Assembly (NCBI GenBank): GCA_964575185.1
Contig: CAZNPW010000032.1
Span: 1 to 34,563 of the forward strand
Reading direction: 5' to 3'
DNA from: CAZNPW01 sp964575185
GTDB taxonomy: Bacteria; Pseudomonadota; Alphaproteobacteria; Rhodobacterales; Rhodobacteraceae
DNA length: 34,563 nt
Shown: positions 24,103 to 32,339 of the stretch, in pieces
Numbering within the stretch: position 1 is the stretch's first letter
Layout of the letters: the number at the start of each line of letters is the position of its first letter
Notes under the pieces: generated by a model
What the model was told of the DNA's origin: nothing
Database searches by the model: none
What the model saw: only the letters and a program-made list of their open reading frames with translations
Made by a program: the position numbers and the translations under genes

Positions 24103-25707
24103 ATGGACAAGCCACGCCGCCCGAAGGCCGAGACGCCGAAAGGCTTCCGCGACTATTTCGGCGCGGAGGTGACGGAACGCAAGGCGATGCTCGATGCCAT
24201 CGCGGCGGTCTACCACCGCTACGGTTTCGACGCGCTGGAGACGAGCGCGGTCGAGACGGTGGAGGCGCTGGGCAGGTTCCTGCCCGACGTGGACCGCCCG
24301 AACGAGGGGGTCTTCGCCTGGGCCGAGGACGGCGACTGGCTCGCGCTGCGCTATGACCTGACGGCACCGCTGGCGCGCGTGGCGGCGCAGTATCGGGCCG
24401 ATCTGCCCTCGCCGTATCGGCGCTACGCGATGGGGCCGGTGTGGCGGAACGAGAAGCCGGGGCCGGGGCGGTTCCGGCAGTTCTACCAGTGCGATGCGGA
24501 TACGGTGGGCAGCGCCAGCGTGGCGGCGGATGCCGAGATGTACGCGCTGGTGGCCGACTGCCTGGAGGCGGTGGGGATCTCCCGGGGCGACTACCTGGTG
24601 AAGGTGAACAACCGTAAGGTTTTGAACGGGGTGATGGAGGTGGCGGGCGTCCTCGACCCCGCCGACGAGGCGCGGTTCGCCGCGGAACGGGGGATCGTGC
24701 TGCGCGCGATCGACAAGATCGACCGGCTGGGCGAGGCGGGGGTGCGGGCGCTGCTGGGGCCGGGGCGACGGGACGAGAGCGGGGATTTCACCAAGGGCGC
24801 GGGGCTTAGTCCAGAGCAGACTGAAATCATCTTGGGATTCGCATTGGGAACCAAGATTGTAGAGTCGATACTAGTGAGACGTTCAGAAGAAAGTGCGGCC
24901 TCTGCCAGCAGCAGAAACCCAGCACGTTCTCTATTGGCAAACCTTTGGGAAAAGAACACCAAATGGGCATCTATTTCTTCCTTAGAAATCATCAACGATT
25001 TGCTGCTCGATTACTTGGATGAGTTGACCCGGACCAGCGAGGTTGGACGAAGTGGAGTTGCGGAGCTGCGAGAGATTATCTTTCTGCTCAAATCTGCTGG
25101 ATATTGTGCTGACCGCATCAGGATCGACCCTGGTGTCGTGCGAGGGCTGGGGTATTATACAGGCCCGGTCTATGAGGCCGAACTGACGTTCATGATCGCG
25201 GACGACAACGGTCGGCCGCAGCGGTTCGGCAGCGTCTCGGGCGGCGGGCGGTATGACGGGCTGGTGAAGCGTTTCACCGGGCAGGACGTGCCGGCGACGG
25301 GGATCTCCATCGGCGTCGACCGGCTGCTCGCGGCGCTGGCGGCGCGGCGCAAGGCCGTGGCGGAGCCCGGGCCGGTGGTGGTGACGGTGATGGACCGCGA
25401 CCGGCTGGCCGACTACATGGCCATGGCGGGGGAGCTGCGGGCGGCGGGCATCCGGGCCGAGGTCTATCTCGGCAACCCGAAGAGCTTCGGCAACCAGTTG
25501 AAATATGCGGACAAACGCGGCAGCCCCGTCGCCGTGATCCAGGGCGGGGAAGAGGCGGCACGGGGGGCGGTGGTGCTGAAGGACCTCGTGCTCGGCGCGC
25601 GGATCGCGGCGGGGGCGAGCCTCGCGGAGTGGCGCGACCGGCCCGCCCAGGTCGAGGTGCCGCGGGCCGGGCTGGTCGCGGCAGTGCGCCGGATGCTCAC
25701 GGCGTGA
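24103..25707 (+). CDS. hisS: Histidyl-tRNA synthetase
   Basis: A 534-residue class II synthetase that charges tRNA-His. Motif 1 region begins PKGFRDYFGAEV; motif 2 is GPVWRNEKPGPGRFRQF with Arg115, the alphaproteobacterial form; the histidine-binding HisA motif is GLGYYTG at 348-354, followed by GSVSGGGRYDGLVKRF and motif 3 in ISIGVDRLL. The C-terminal anticodon domain is complete. Residues about 235-353, the insertion domain and its exit, are encoded by unusually AT-rich DNA with rare codons and seem about 40 residues longer than I expect. The reading frame is kept and all catalytic motifs are present, so the enzyme is probably active. The GTGA overlap couples it to hisZ. Confidence 0.96.
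   Translation: MDKPRRPKAETPKGFRDYFGAEVTERKAMLDAIAAVYHRYGFDALETSAVETVEALGRFLPDVDRPNEGVFAWAEDGDWLALRYDLTAPLARVAAQYRADLPSPYRRYAMGPVWRNEKPGPGRFRQFYQCDADTVGSASVAADAEMYALVADCLEAVGISRGDYLVKVNNRKVLNGVMEVAGVLDPADEARFAAERGIVLRAIDKIDRLGEAGVRALLGPGRRDESGDFTKGAGLSPEQTEIILGFALGTKIVESILVRRSEESAASASSRNPARSLLANLWEKNTKWASISSLEIINDLLLDYLDELTRTSEVGRSGVAELREIIFLLKSAGYCADRIRIDPGVVRGLGYYTGPVYEAELTFMIADDNGRPQRFGSVSGGGRYDGLVKRFTGQDVPATGISIGVDRLLAALAARRKAVAEPGPVVVTVMDRDRLADYMAMAGELRAAGIRAEVYLGNPKSFGNQLKYADKRGSPVAVIQGGEEAARGAVVLKDLVLGARIAAGASLAEWRDRPAQVEVPRAGLVAAVRRMLTA
24805..25165 (+). other. Low-GC patch inside hisS (possible mosaic segment)
   Basis: GC falls abruptly from roughly 75-80% to about 49% (147 of 300 by hand count for 24841-25140; the 24961-25020 stretch is 37%) and returns as abruptly after the HisA motif. 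Codons rare elsewhere in the window (ATA, CTA, TTA, AGA, GTA) cluster here. The translation remains in frame and ends in the conserved DRIRIDPGVVRGLGYYTG. It is not an intein: no splice residues and too short. Homologous recombination with a lower-GC relative is the simplest explanation. Confidence 0.8.
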
Positions 25708-26795
25708 GCAAGGCGGCGATCCGGGCGGTCGCCGAACGACTGTTCGGTGAGATTCTGGAAACCGGCGCGCTCGCGGTGGAAGCCGACATCCTGCTGCCCG
25801 CCGGCACGCTTCTGGACCTGTATGGCGAGGACATCCGGGCGCGGGCCTACACCACCCACGACCCCGCACGGGGCGAGATGATGCTGCGGCCCGATTTCAC
25901 CGTGCCGGTTGTGCAGGGCCACATGGCGCGCGGGGCCGATCCCGCCCGCTACGCCTATCTGGGCGAGGTCTTCCGTCGGCAGGACCGGCCTTCCGACCGG
26001 CCGACGGAATACCTGCAGGTGGGGTTCGAGGTCTTCGACCGCGATGCGGACGCGGCGGATGCCGATGTCTTCGCGCTGTTCGCGCGGCTGCTTGCGGACC
26101 TGAACCCCACCGCGACGATGGGCGATTTCGCGATCCTCACGGCGGCGGTGCAGGGTCTGGACACGACGGCGCGGCGCAAGGCGGCGCTCCTGCGCCACAT
26201 CTGGCGCCCCGCGCGGTTCCGCGCGCTGCTCGACCGCTTCGCGGGGCGTGCGGAGATGCCCCCGACGCGCGCCGCGCTGCTGGAGCGGCTGGCGCAGGCG
26301 AGGCCGGAGGCGCTGATCGCCGCGGCGGGGCCGGTGATCGGCCTGCGCGAGGCCGATGAGATCGCCGCGCGTGCGGCCGCGCTGCGGGACGAGGCCGGGG
26401 AGCCGCCGGTCGACGCGGCGACAGCGGCGGCGCTGGACGCGCTGGTCGGGCTGTCGGCACCCCTGACGCAGGCCGCCGAACGCCTGTTCGCAATGGCGGA
26501 GACGTTGCCGCAGATCGGGGCGGCGGTGGACCGCCTCGGACGGCGGATCGCGGCGCTGCAAGCGCGGGGGATCGACGTCGGGAGCATCCGTTTCGTGGCC
26601 ACGCACCTGCAGGCGACGCTGGAATACTATGACGGCATGGTGTTTTCCTTCTATGCAGGCCACGGCCTGCCCCCGGTGGCGAGCGGCGGGCGCTATGACG
26701 CGCTGACCGCGCGGCTGGGCGACGGGCGGTCGATCCCGGCGGTGGGGGGCGCGATCCGCCCGGGGCTCGTCGCGCGGCTGCGGGGGCTCGTCTGA
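25704..26795 (+). CDS. hisZ: ATP phosphoribosyltransferase regulatory subunit
   Basis: A 363-residue HisRS paralogue that lacks aminoacylation activity and is required with short HisG to form the octameric first enzyme of histidine biosynthesis, binding the feedback inhibitor histidine. It has the class II fold landmarks in degenerate form: LLPAGTLLDLYGEDIRARAY, LRPDFTVPVVQGHMA, a motif-2-like YLGEVFRRQDRPSDRPTEYLQVGFE, and the C-terminal YYDGMVFSFYA with ASGGRYDAL. There is no C-terminal anticodon domain. The GTG at 25704 overlaps the hisS stop. Its last base is shared with hisG (TGATG). Confidence 0.95.
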   Translation: MSKAAIRAVAERLFGEILETGALAVEADILLPAGTLLDLYGEDIRARAYTTHDPARGEMMLRPDFTVPVVQGHMARGADPARYAYLGEVFRRQDRPSDRPTEYLQVGFEVFDRDADAADADVFALFARLLADLNPTATMGDFAILTAAVQGLDTTARRKAALLRHIWRPARFRALLDRFAGRAEMPPTRAALLERLAQARPEALIAAAGPVIGLREADEIAARAAALRDEAGEPPVDAATAAALDALVGLSAPLTQAAERLFAMAETLPQIGAAVDRLGRRIAALQARGIDVGSIRFVATHLQATLEYYDGMVFSFYAGHGLPPVASGGRYDALTARLGDGRSIPAVGGAIRPGLVARLRGLV

Positions 26796-27481
26796 TGCTG
26801 CGGGTCGGCGTGCCGTCGAAAGGGCGGCTGATGGAGGACACGCTCGCCTGGTTCGGCGCGCGGGGCCTGCCGATGCGCGCGGCGGGCGGGCGGGCCTATG
26901 CGGCGGAGGCGGGCGAAGGGGTCGCGGTCGTGCTGCTGTCGGCAGGCGAGATCCCGCGCGAGCTTGCGGCCGGGCGCATCCACCTCGGCGTGACGGGCAC
27001 CGACATGCTGCGCGAGCGGCTGCCCGACTGGCGCGCGCAGGTGGCCGAGGTGGCGGCGCTGGGCTTCGGGCGGGCGGATCTGGTGATCGCCGTGCCGGCG
27101 GCGTGGATCGACGTCGACACGCTGGACGACCTCGACTCCGCCGCTGCGGACTTCCGCGCGCGGCACGGCTTCCGGTTGCGGATCGCGACGAAGTATCACC
27201 GGCTGGTGCGCGAGCATCTGACCGCCGCCGGGGTCGCCGACTACCTCTTGGTCGACAGCCAGGGCGCGACCGAGGCGACGGTGGCGAACGGCACGGCGGA
27301 GGCCGTGGCCGACATCACCTCCAGCGGCGAGACGCTGCGGGCCAATCACCTGAAGGTGCTGGCCAGGCCGCCGATCCTGCGCAGCGAGGCGGTGCTGTTC
27401 GCGGCCATTGCGGCCGACTGGGGGGTCGTGCCGGATGCGGTGCGGGGGCGGCTCGCCGCGGCGGGGATCGCGCTGCCCTGA
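26795..27481 (+). CDS. hisG: ATP phosphoribosyltransferase catalytic subunit, short form
   Basis: A 228-residue catalytic subunit joining ATP and PRPP to begin histidine synthesis. Signs are the N-terminal RVGVPSKGRLMEDT, the GVTGTDML motif, the ADLVIAVPAAW strand, and RIATKYHRLVREH; the PRPP-binding loop appears as DSQGATEATVANGTAEAVADI. The C-terminal regulatory domain of long HisG is absent, which fits dependence on HisZ encoded just upstream. It ends the hisS-hisZ-hisG unit; 36 bases with a 12-bp palindrome separate it from the convergent DUF1489 gene. Confidence 0.97.
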   Translation: MLRVGVPSKGRLMEDTLAWFGARGLPMRAAGGRAYAAEAGEGVAVVLLSAGEIPRELAAGRIHLGVTGTDMLRERLPDWRAQVAEVAALGFGRADLVIAVPAAWIDVDTLDDLDSAAADFRARHGFRLRIATKYHRLVREHLTAAGVADYLLVDSQGATEATVANGTAEAVADITSSGETLRANHLKVLARPPILRSEAVLFAAIAADWGVVPDAVRGRLAAAGIALP

Positions 27482-27503
27482 CAGGGGGGCGCCCCGCCGA
27501 CGT

Positions 27504-27515
27504 GAACGATCGTTC
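27504..27515. repeat. Perfect 12-bp palindrome GAACGATCGTTC
   Basis: A loopless palindrome in the 36-base gap between convergent hisG and DUF1489. The shape resembles TetR-family operators, but the site follows two stop codons rather than preceding a start. No function can be assigned. Confidence 0.4.
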
Positions 27516-27517
27516 GG

Positions 27518-27937
27518 TCAGCGCAGCCCGATCTCCTCCAGCGCGCGGGCGAGCGTCGGGGGGAGCGGCTCTTCGCGCCCGCGGCCGGCGGGCAGGTCGC
27601 GCGGGGCGTCCTTCGGGTCCATGTAGCGCCAGCCCTGGAAGGGGCGGCGGGGGGCGGCGTCGGTGCGGATGACCTCGGTCGAGAGGTGGATGGCGCAGCG
27701 GGCGATGCCGTCGGGGCCGCGGTCTTCGGACAGGTCAAGGATGCGCTGGCGGCATAGGATCAGGCCCTTGATGACCCAGTAGAGCGAGCCGTCCAGCACC
27801 TCGCCGTCGCGCCGGGGCCACATGCGGGTGACGTGGATCGCCTGGCCGGGGGGCCAGCGGTGGCGCTGGCTGACCTGCCATGCCACCAGATCATCGACCG
27901 ATTCCGCGCCGACGCAGAGTTTTTGCAGGTGAAGCAT
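27518..27937 (-). CDS. DUF1489 family protein
   Basis: A 139-residue protein of the alphaproteobacterial DUF1489 family, function unknown. The recognisable pattern is LHLQKLCVGAESVDDLVAWQ, HVTRMWPRRDGEVLDGSLYWVIKG, RCAIHLSTEVIRTDAAPRRPFQGWRYM and a C-terminal ALEEIGLR. No signal peptide or membrane segment. The ATG at 27937 gives the family N-terminus; a much longer reading frame in the same phase is the shadow of nrdJ on the other strand. It is divergent from nrdJ, with 102 bases between the starts. Confidence 0.88.
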   Translation of the reverse strand: MLHLQKLCVGAESVDDLVAWQVSQRHRWPPGQAIHVTRMWPRRDGEVLDGSLYWVIKGLILCRQRILDLSEDRGPDGIARCAIHLSTEVIRTDAAPRRPFQGWRYMDPKDAPRDLPAGRGREEPLPPTLARALEEIGLR

Positions 27938-28039
27938 CGTTCCACCATAACCGAACCCCGCGCGGCGACAATGGACTCGGGGGCGCAACCGGCATATCTT
28001 GCGGGCTTCGCCCGCATCGCCACCATCTGCAGTGACCCG

Positions 28040-30289
28040 ATGACCCGCTTTGCCGCCCCCATCGCCGAAACCATCTGGGACATGAAGTACCGGCTGAAGG
28101 CGGCGGATGGCACGGCGCTGGACGGCACGGTCGAGGACACCTGGCGGCGCATCGCGCGGGCGCTCGCGGCGGTGGAGGACGATCCGGCGGCGCATGAGGC
28201 CGACTTCTACGCCGCGCTGGAGGGTTTCCGCTTCCTCCCCGCGGGGCGGATCATCGCAGGCGCGGGGACCGACCGCAGCGTGACGCTGTTCAACTGCTTC
28301 GTGATGGGGACGGTGCCCGATTCGCTCGGCGGGATCTTCGAGGCTCTGAAGGAGGCCGCGCTGACGATGCAGCAGGGCGGCGGGATCGGCTACGATTTCT
28401 CGACCATCCGGCCGCAGGGCGCGCCGGTCGCCGGGGTGGCGGCGGATGCCTCCGGCCCCTTGAGCTTCATGGACGTGTGGGACGCGATGTGCCGCACGAT
28501 CATGTCGGCGGGCAGCCGGCGGGGCGCGATGATGGCGACGATGCGCTGCGACCATCCGGACATCGAGGCGTTCATTGCCGCGAAGCAGGACCCGGCGCGC
28601 CTGCGGATGTTCAACCTGTCGGTGCTGGTGACCGATGCCTTCATGGCCGCGGTCAAGGCCGACGGCCCGTGGGAGCTCGTGTTCGGCGGGCGGGTCTACC
28701 GCACGCTGCCGGCGCGCGACCTGTGGGCGCGGATCATGCGGTCGACCTACGACGTGGCCGAGCCGGGGGTGATCTTCATCGACCGCATCAACGCGATGAA
28801 CAACCTGCACTACGCCGAGACGATCGCCGCGACGAACCCCTGCGGCGAGCAGCCGCTGCCGCCCTACGGGGCCTGCCTTCTGGGCAGCATCAACCTGCCG
28901 ACGCTGGTGACGGGGGCCTTCACCGACCAGGCGGCGCTGGACCTTCCGGCGCTCGACCGGCTGGTGCGGACGGCGGTGCGGATGATGGACAACGTTGTCA
29001 CCGCCAGCCGCTTTCCCCTGCCGCAGCAGGAAGCCGAGGCGCGGGCCAAGCGGCGGATCGGGCTGGGGGTGACGGGGCTCGCCGACGCGCTCCTGATGCT
29101 GCGGCTGACCTACGGGTCGGACGCGGCGGCGGCGCAGACCGGGGCCTGGATGCGCGCCATCGCGCGGTCGGCCTATCTGGCGAGCGTCGATCTGGCGAAG
29201 GAGAAGGGGGCGTTCCCGCTGTTCGACGCCGAGCCGTATCTGGCGGGCGGCACGATGCGGCGGATGGACGAGGACGTGCGCGAGGCGATCCGGGCGCACG
29301 GCATCCGCAACGCGCTGCTGACGTCCGTCGCGCCGACCGGGACGATCAGCCTGTTCGCGGGCAACGTGAGTTCGGGGATCGAGCCGGTCTTCGCCATGAG
29401 CTACACCCGCAAGGTGCTGCAGAAGGACGGCAGCCGGACCGAGGAAGAGGTCGTGGATCATGCCGTCGCGCTGTGGCGGACGCTGCATGGCGATGCCGCC
29501 CTGCCCGACTATTTCATCGACGCCCAGACGCTGCCGCCGCTCGCGCATGTGAAGATGCAGGCGGCGGCGCAGGAATGGGTCGACTCGTCCATCAGCAAGA
29601 CGATCAACTGCCCCGAGGACATCGGCTTCGACGCCTTCGCGGACGTCTACATGGCGGCCTGGGACCAGGGCTGCAAGGGCTGCACCACCTATCGGCCGAA
29701 CGCAGTGACGGGGTCGGTGCTGTCGGTGGGCGAGGCCCCGGCGGCGGGCGAGGCGGTGACGCTGGCCGAGCCGATGCACCGCCCCGCCGCGCTGGAGGGG
29801 CAGACCTACAAGCTGAAATGGCCGGGGTCGGAGCATGCGCTGTATATCACGATCAACGACGTGGTGATCGCGGGGCACCGGCGGCCGTTCGAGGTGTTCA
29901 TCAACTCCAAGAACATGGAACACTATGCCTGGACCGTGGCGCTGACGCGGATGGTCAGCGCGGTGTTCCGGCGCGGCGGGGACGTGAGTTTCGTCGTCGG
30001 GGAGCTGAAGGCGGTGTTCGACCCGCGCGGCGGGGCCTGGGTGGAGGGGCGGTATGTGCCGAGCATCCTGGCCGCGATCGGCGGGGTGATCGAGGGGCAC
30101 CTGGTGGCGATCGGGTTCATCGCCGCGCCGGGGATGGGGCTGAAGGCCGACCCGCAGGCGCTGGCGGTCGGGACCGGGGAAACGCAGGACCGGCCGCAGG
30201 CGACCTGCCCGAACTGCGGCAGCTTCGACCTGCGCATGGCCGAGGGCTGCCTGACCTGCGGCAACTGCGGGTATTCCGAGTGCGGCTAG
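28040..30289 (+). CDS. nrdJ: Adenosylcobalamin-dependent (class II) ribonucleotide reductase
   Basis: A 749-residue enzyme that makes deoxyribonucleotides using a B12-derived radical, with or without oxygen. The radical Cys is Cys268 in NPCGE, with Asn266 and Glu270; the redox pair is Cys86 (FNCFV) and Cys279 (PPYGAC), with the 11-residue spacing known for T. maritima NrdJ. PTGTIS is conserved. The C-terminus has a zinc-ribbon-like CPNCGS and CLTCGNCGYSECG end, plus GCKGCTTY earlier, probably for thiol relay. The start at 28040 (MTRFAAPIAETIWDMKYR) is the family N-terminus; ATG 27971 in frame is less likely. A small hairpin (28000-28016) lies 23 bases before the start. No B12 riboswitch was found in the short upstream gap. 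Confidence 0.95.
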   Translation: MTRFAAPIAETIWDMKYRLKAADGTALDGTVEDTWRRIARALAAVEDDPAAHEADFYAALEGFRFLPAGRIIAGAGTDRSVTLFNCFVMGTVPDSLGGIFEALKEAALTMQQGGGIGYDFSTIRPQGAPVAGVAADASGPLSFMDVWDAMCRTIMSAGSRRGAMMATMRCDHPDIEAFIAAKQDPARLRMFNLSVLVTDAFMAAVKADGPWELVFGGRVYRTLPARDLWARIMRSTYDVAEPGVIFIDRINAMNNLHYAETIAATNPCGEQPLPPYGACLLGSINLPTLVTGAFTDQAALDLPALDRLVRTAVRMMDNVVTASRFPLPQQEAEARAKRRIGLGVTGLADALLMLRLTYGSDAAAAQTGAWMRAIARSAYLASVDLAKEKGAFPLFDAEPYLAGGTMRRMDEDVREAIRAHGIRNALLTSVAPTGTISLFAGNVSSGIEPVFAMSYTRKVLQKDGSRTEEEVVDHAVALWRTLHGDAALPDYFIDAQTLPPLAHVKMQAAAQEWVDSSISKTINCPEDIGFDAFADVYMAAWDQGCKGCTTYRPNAVTGSVLSVGEAPAAGEAVTLAEPMHRPAALEGQTYKLKWPGSEHALYITINDVVIAGHRRPFEVFINSKNMEHYAWTVALTRMVSAVFRRGGDVSFVVGELKAVFDPRGGAWVEGRYVPSILAAIGGVIEGHLVAIGFIAAPGMGLKADPQALAVGTGETQDRPQATCPNCGSFDLRMAEGCLTCGNCGYSECG

Positions 30290-30310
30290 GCGGCTGCCCC
30301 CTCGCCCCAT

Positions 30311-30332
30311 CCCTCCCCCACGAGGGGGAGGG
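30311..30332. terminator. Polypyrimidine/polypurine hairpin between nrdJ and the RTX gene
   Basis: CCCTCCCCC and GGGGGAGGG form a 9-bp perfect stem with an ACGA loop, 22 bases after the nrdJ stop and 21 bases from the intended RTX stop. This CCCTCCCCC...GGGGGAGGG form is a widespread intergenic repeat type in GC-rich bacteria. It can act in both directions. Confidence 0.55.
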
Positions 30333-30352
30333 CGGCGTTGTCAAGGGTCTGG

Positions 30353-32168
30353 TCAGATGACCCAGATGTCGGCGGCGGTCAGCGCGGTGGCCGGGGTCGA
30401 GGATGGCGATCACCGTCCGCCCCCCCGCACCCGACCCGTTGCTGTCGAGGCTGAGCGTCCCGGTGGCCTGCGCGTAGATCAGCCAGTCGGAGGCATCCAG
30501 CGGTTGGCCGAGCCGCTTGAAGTCCGCGGCATCGAACCGGCCTGCCGGCCCGAGCGAGCCGAAGACGGCGTTCTCGATGGCGAGGATGTCCGCCGCGCCG
30601 AAGTCGGCGATGCGGTCGGCCTGGCCCGCGGCGGGGCGGCTGTCGATGACGAACCGGTCGGCATCGGCCCCGCCCGTCAGCACGTCCCGGCCCAACCCGC
30701 CCGCCAGCGTGTCGCGCCCGCCGCCGCCCCAGAGCGCGTCGGCATCCGTGCCGCCGACCAGCCGGTCGTCCGCGCCGTTGCCGCCGAGCGAGTCGCGCCC
30801 GTCGCCGCCGAACAGCGCGTTGGCCCGCGCGTTGCCGGTCAGCGCGTCGTTGCCGGCCAGGCCCGCGATGGTGCCGGTCGCGTCCACGCCCAGCCGGTCG
30901 GCGCCCGCCGTGCCGCGGCCGAAGATGCGCGCGGCGATGCCTTCGTTGTCGCTGTCGATCGATTCGGATTCGTAGGCGACGACGAAGCCGCCCCCGGCGA
31001 GCGCGCGGACCACGGGGGAGGTCTGGCTGTCGTAGTCGTCGGCGTTGAATCCGATGCGGAAGGTGGCCGAGATCGGCGTGCCGGTGGGTGACAGGATGCG
31101 GCCCATCACGTCCTCGCCCGGACCGACGTCGGGATATTGCTCCCACACCACGACGATCTCGCCGGTGGCGAGCTGCGTGACCGAGGTGTCGAAGATGATT
31201 TCGTCCGTGACGAAGATGGCGCGGTCGTTCCGCACGATGTTGCCCCGCGCATCGAAGAACCGGACGGCCACGGCGTTGTTGAAGTCATCGGACGGGAAGC
31301 CCACGTCGCGGCCATAGCGGGTGTGGCTCATCACGAAGCCGCCGTTGGCCAGCGGCGCGAGTTCGTAGGCGAGGCCCCGGTTGTTGCCCATCGAGGTGAT
31401 CTCGCCCTCCATGACGCCGAGCGAGAAGTCGGCACGCAGCACGCGGCCCTGTCCGTCGGTCAGCGTGCCGCGCAACTCGTTCGCGTCGATGTCGGTGCCG
31501 TCGGGAAAGCTCGATTCGCTGCGCCAGACGGTGATGGTATTGCCGCCGCGCAGCGCCACGCTGTCGGGCGGACCCTGGTCGAACTCCGTCACCCGGATGC
31601 TGTCATGGACGTCGCGCGGGGTCAGGGCGGTGCCATTGGCGGTGAAGGTGCGGCTGTAGATTTCCTCGAACGCGATGCCGGTGCCGGGCCGGTCGCCGAC
31701 ATCGGCGACCCAGGACACCCGGAAGCCGCCGTTCGCCAGCGCCACGACCTCGGGCGCGTAGGCTCCGCGGTCGCCGGTGGTGGCGGGGGTGTCGATGCGG
31801 AAGGCGTCCTGCCGCACCGATCCGTCGGCGTTGTAGATCTTGACGTAGATCTTCTCGTCGGTGCTGAAGATGTCGTCGTAGTTGTCGAAGGTGAAGGCGA
31901 CCACGGTGCCGCCGTCGCGCAGCCGGGCGACCGAGGGCGTCTCGCTGACGCTGCCGTTCACCGCGTCGATCACGATCTCGCCCCCGACCGGGCGGCCGGA
32001 GGCGTCGTAGCGCTGGCCGGCGATGTAGGTCAGCGCGAGGTCGCTGTCGTCGTAGTTGTTGAAGTAGCTTTCCCAGACGATCATGAAGCTGCCGTCGGCA
32101 TAGGTCACGATGTCGGGGTTGCGCTGCCAGTTGTCCTGGTAGGTGTTGACGCGGAACTCGTTGGCCAT
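30353..32168 (-). CDS. RTX repeat protein, type I secretion substrate candidate, with 3' frameshift
   Basis: The N-terminal two thirds has repeats of the form PDIVTYADGSFMIVWES and ...LANGGFRVSWVAD with DASGRPVG, a beta-propeller-like module common in large RTX proteins. It is followed by about seven RTX nonapeptides (GNDALTGN, GGDGRDSL, GGLGRDVL) and a serralysin-like C-terminal part. There is no N-terminal signal, as expected for type I secretion. As written, the frame leaves the family pattern after GRTVIAILDP and runs on as Arg/Pro-rich nonsense to 30117. Removing one G of the GGGG at 30393-30396 restores ATALTAADIWVI and a stop at 30353. It starts with AGGAG before the ATG. Function unknown; about 604 residues when corrected. 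Confidence 0.8.
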
Positions 32169-32283
32169 GCGGGACTCCTGCCTGTGTTTCCCGCAGCCTA
32201 ACGCGGGGCATGTGACGCCGGCACCGGGAGGTCAGGAATGCCCGACCCTGCGGCGGGACACGTTGGCGCGATCCTGCCGACGG

Positions 32284-32312
32284 TGGACTCCGGGCGCGGG
32301 ACGGCCTAGCTT
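32284..32312 (+). promoter_or_regulatory. Possible dnaE2 promoter
   Basis: TGGACT (32284-32289, four of six matches to TTGACA) and TAGCTT (32307-32312) are 17 bases apart. Transcription would begin near 32319, inside the LexA box, giving a leader of about 20 bases. The -10 match is weak, so this is tentative, but operator overlap with the start point is a normal repression arrangement. Confidence 0.35.
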
Positions 32313-32327
32313 GTTCCCTGTTCGTTC
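32313..32327 (+). promoter_or_regulatory. LexA (SOS) operator
   Basis: GTTCCCTGTTCGTTC is an exact GTTC-N7-GTTC direct repeat, the LexA operator form established in alphaproteobacteria. It ends 12 bases before the dnaE2 ATG. An in-frame stop at 32307 means the gene cannot start upstream of the box. SOS control of dnaE2 is well known in this group, so the context strongly supports the call. Confidence 0.85.
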
Positions 32328-32339
32328 ACGGTGTCCCCC

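Noticed and set aside
24805..25165. Intein or intron in hisS
   Set aside because: No intein splice residues, no self-splicing RNA landmarks, the extra length is only about 40 residues and the frame is continuous.
27938..28039. Cobalamin riboswitch before nrdJ
   Set aside because: The gap of about 100 bases is too short and lacks a B12 box; only a 7-bp hairpin is present.
27518..30310. A 930-codon minus-strand frame continuous with DUF1489
   Set aside because: Only the last 139 residues match a family; the rest is the shadow of nrdJ.
30117..30352. Extended C-terminus of the second RTX protein
   Set aside because: The extension is antisense to nrdJ and the terminator repeat, Arg/Pro-rich, and unlike any RTX tail. 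A frameshift explains it better.
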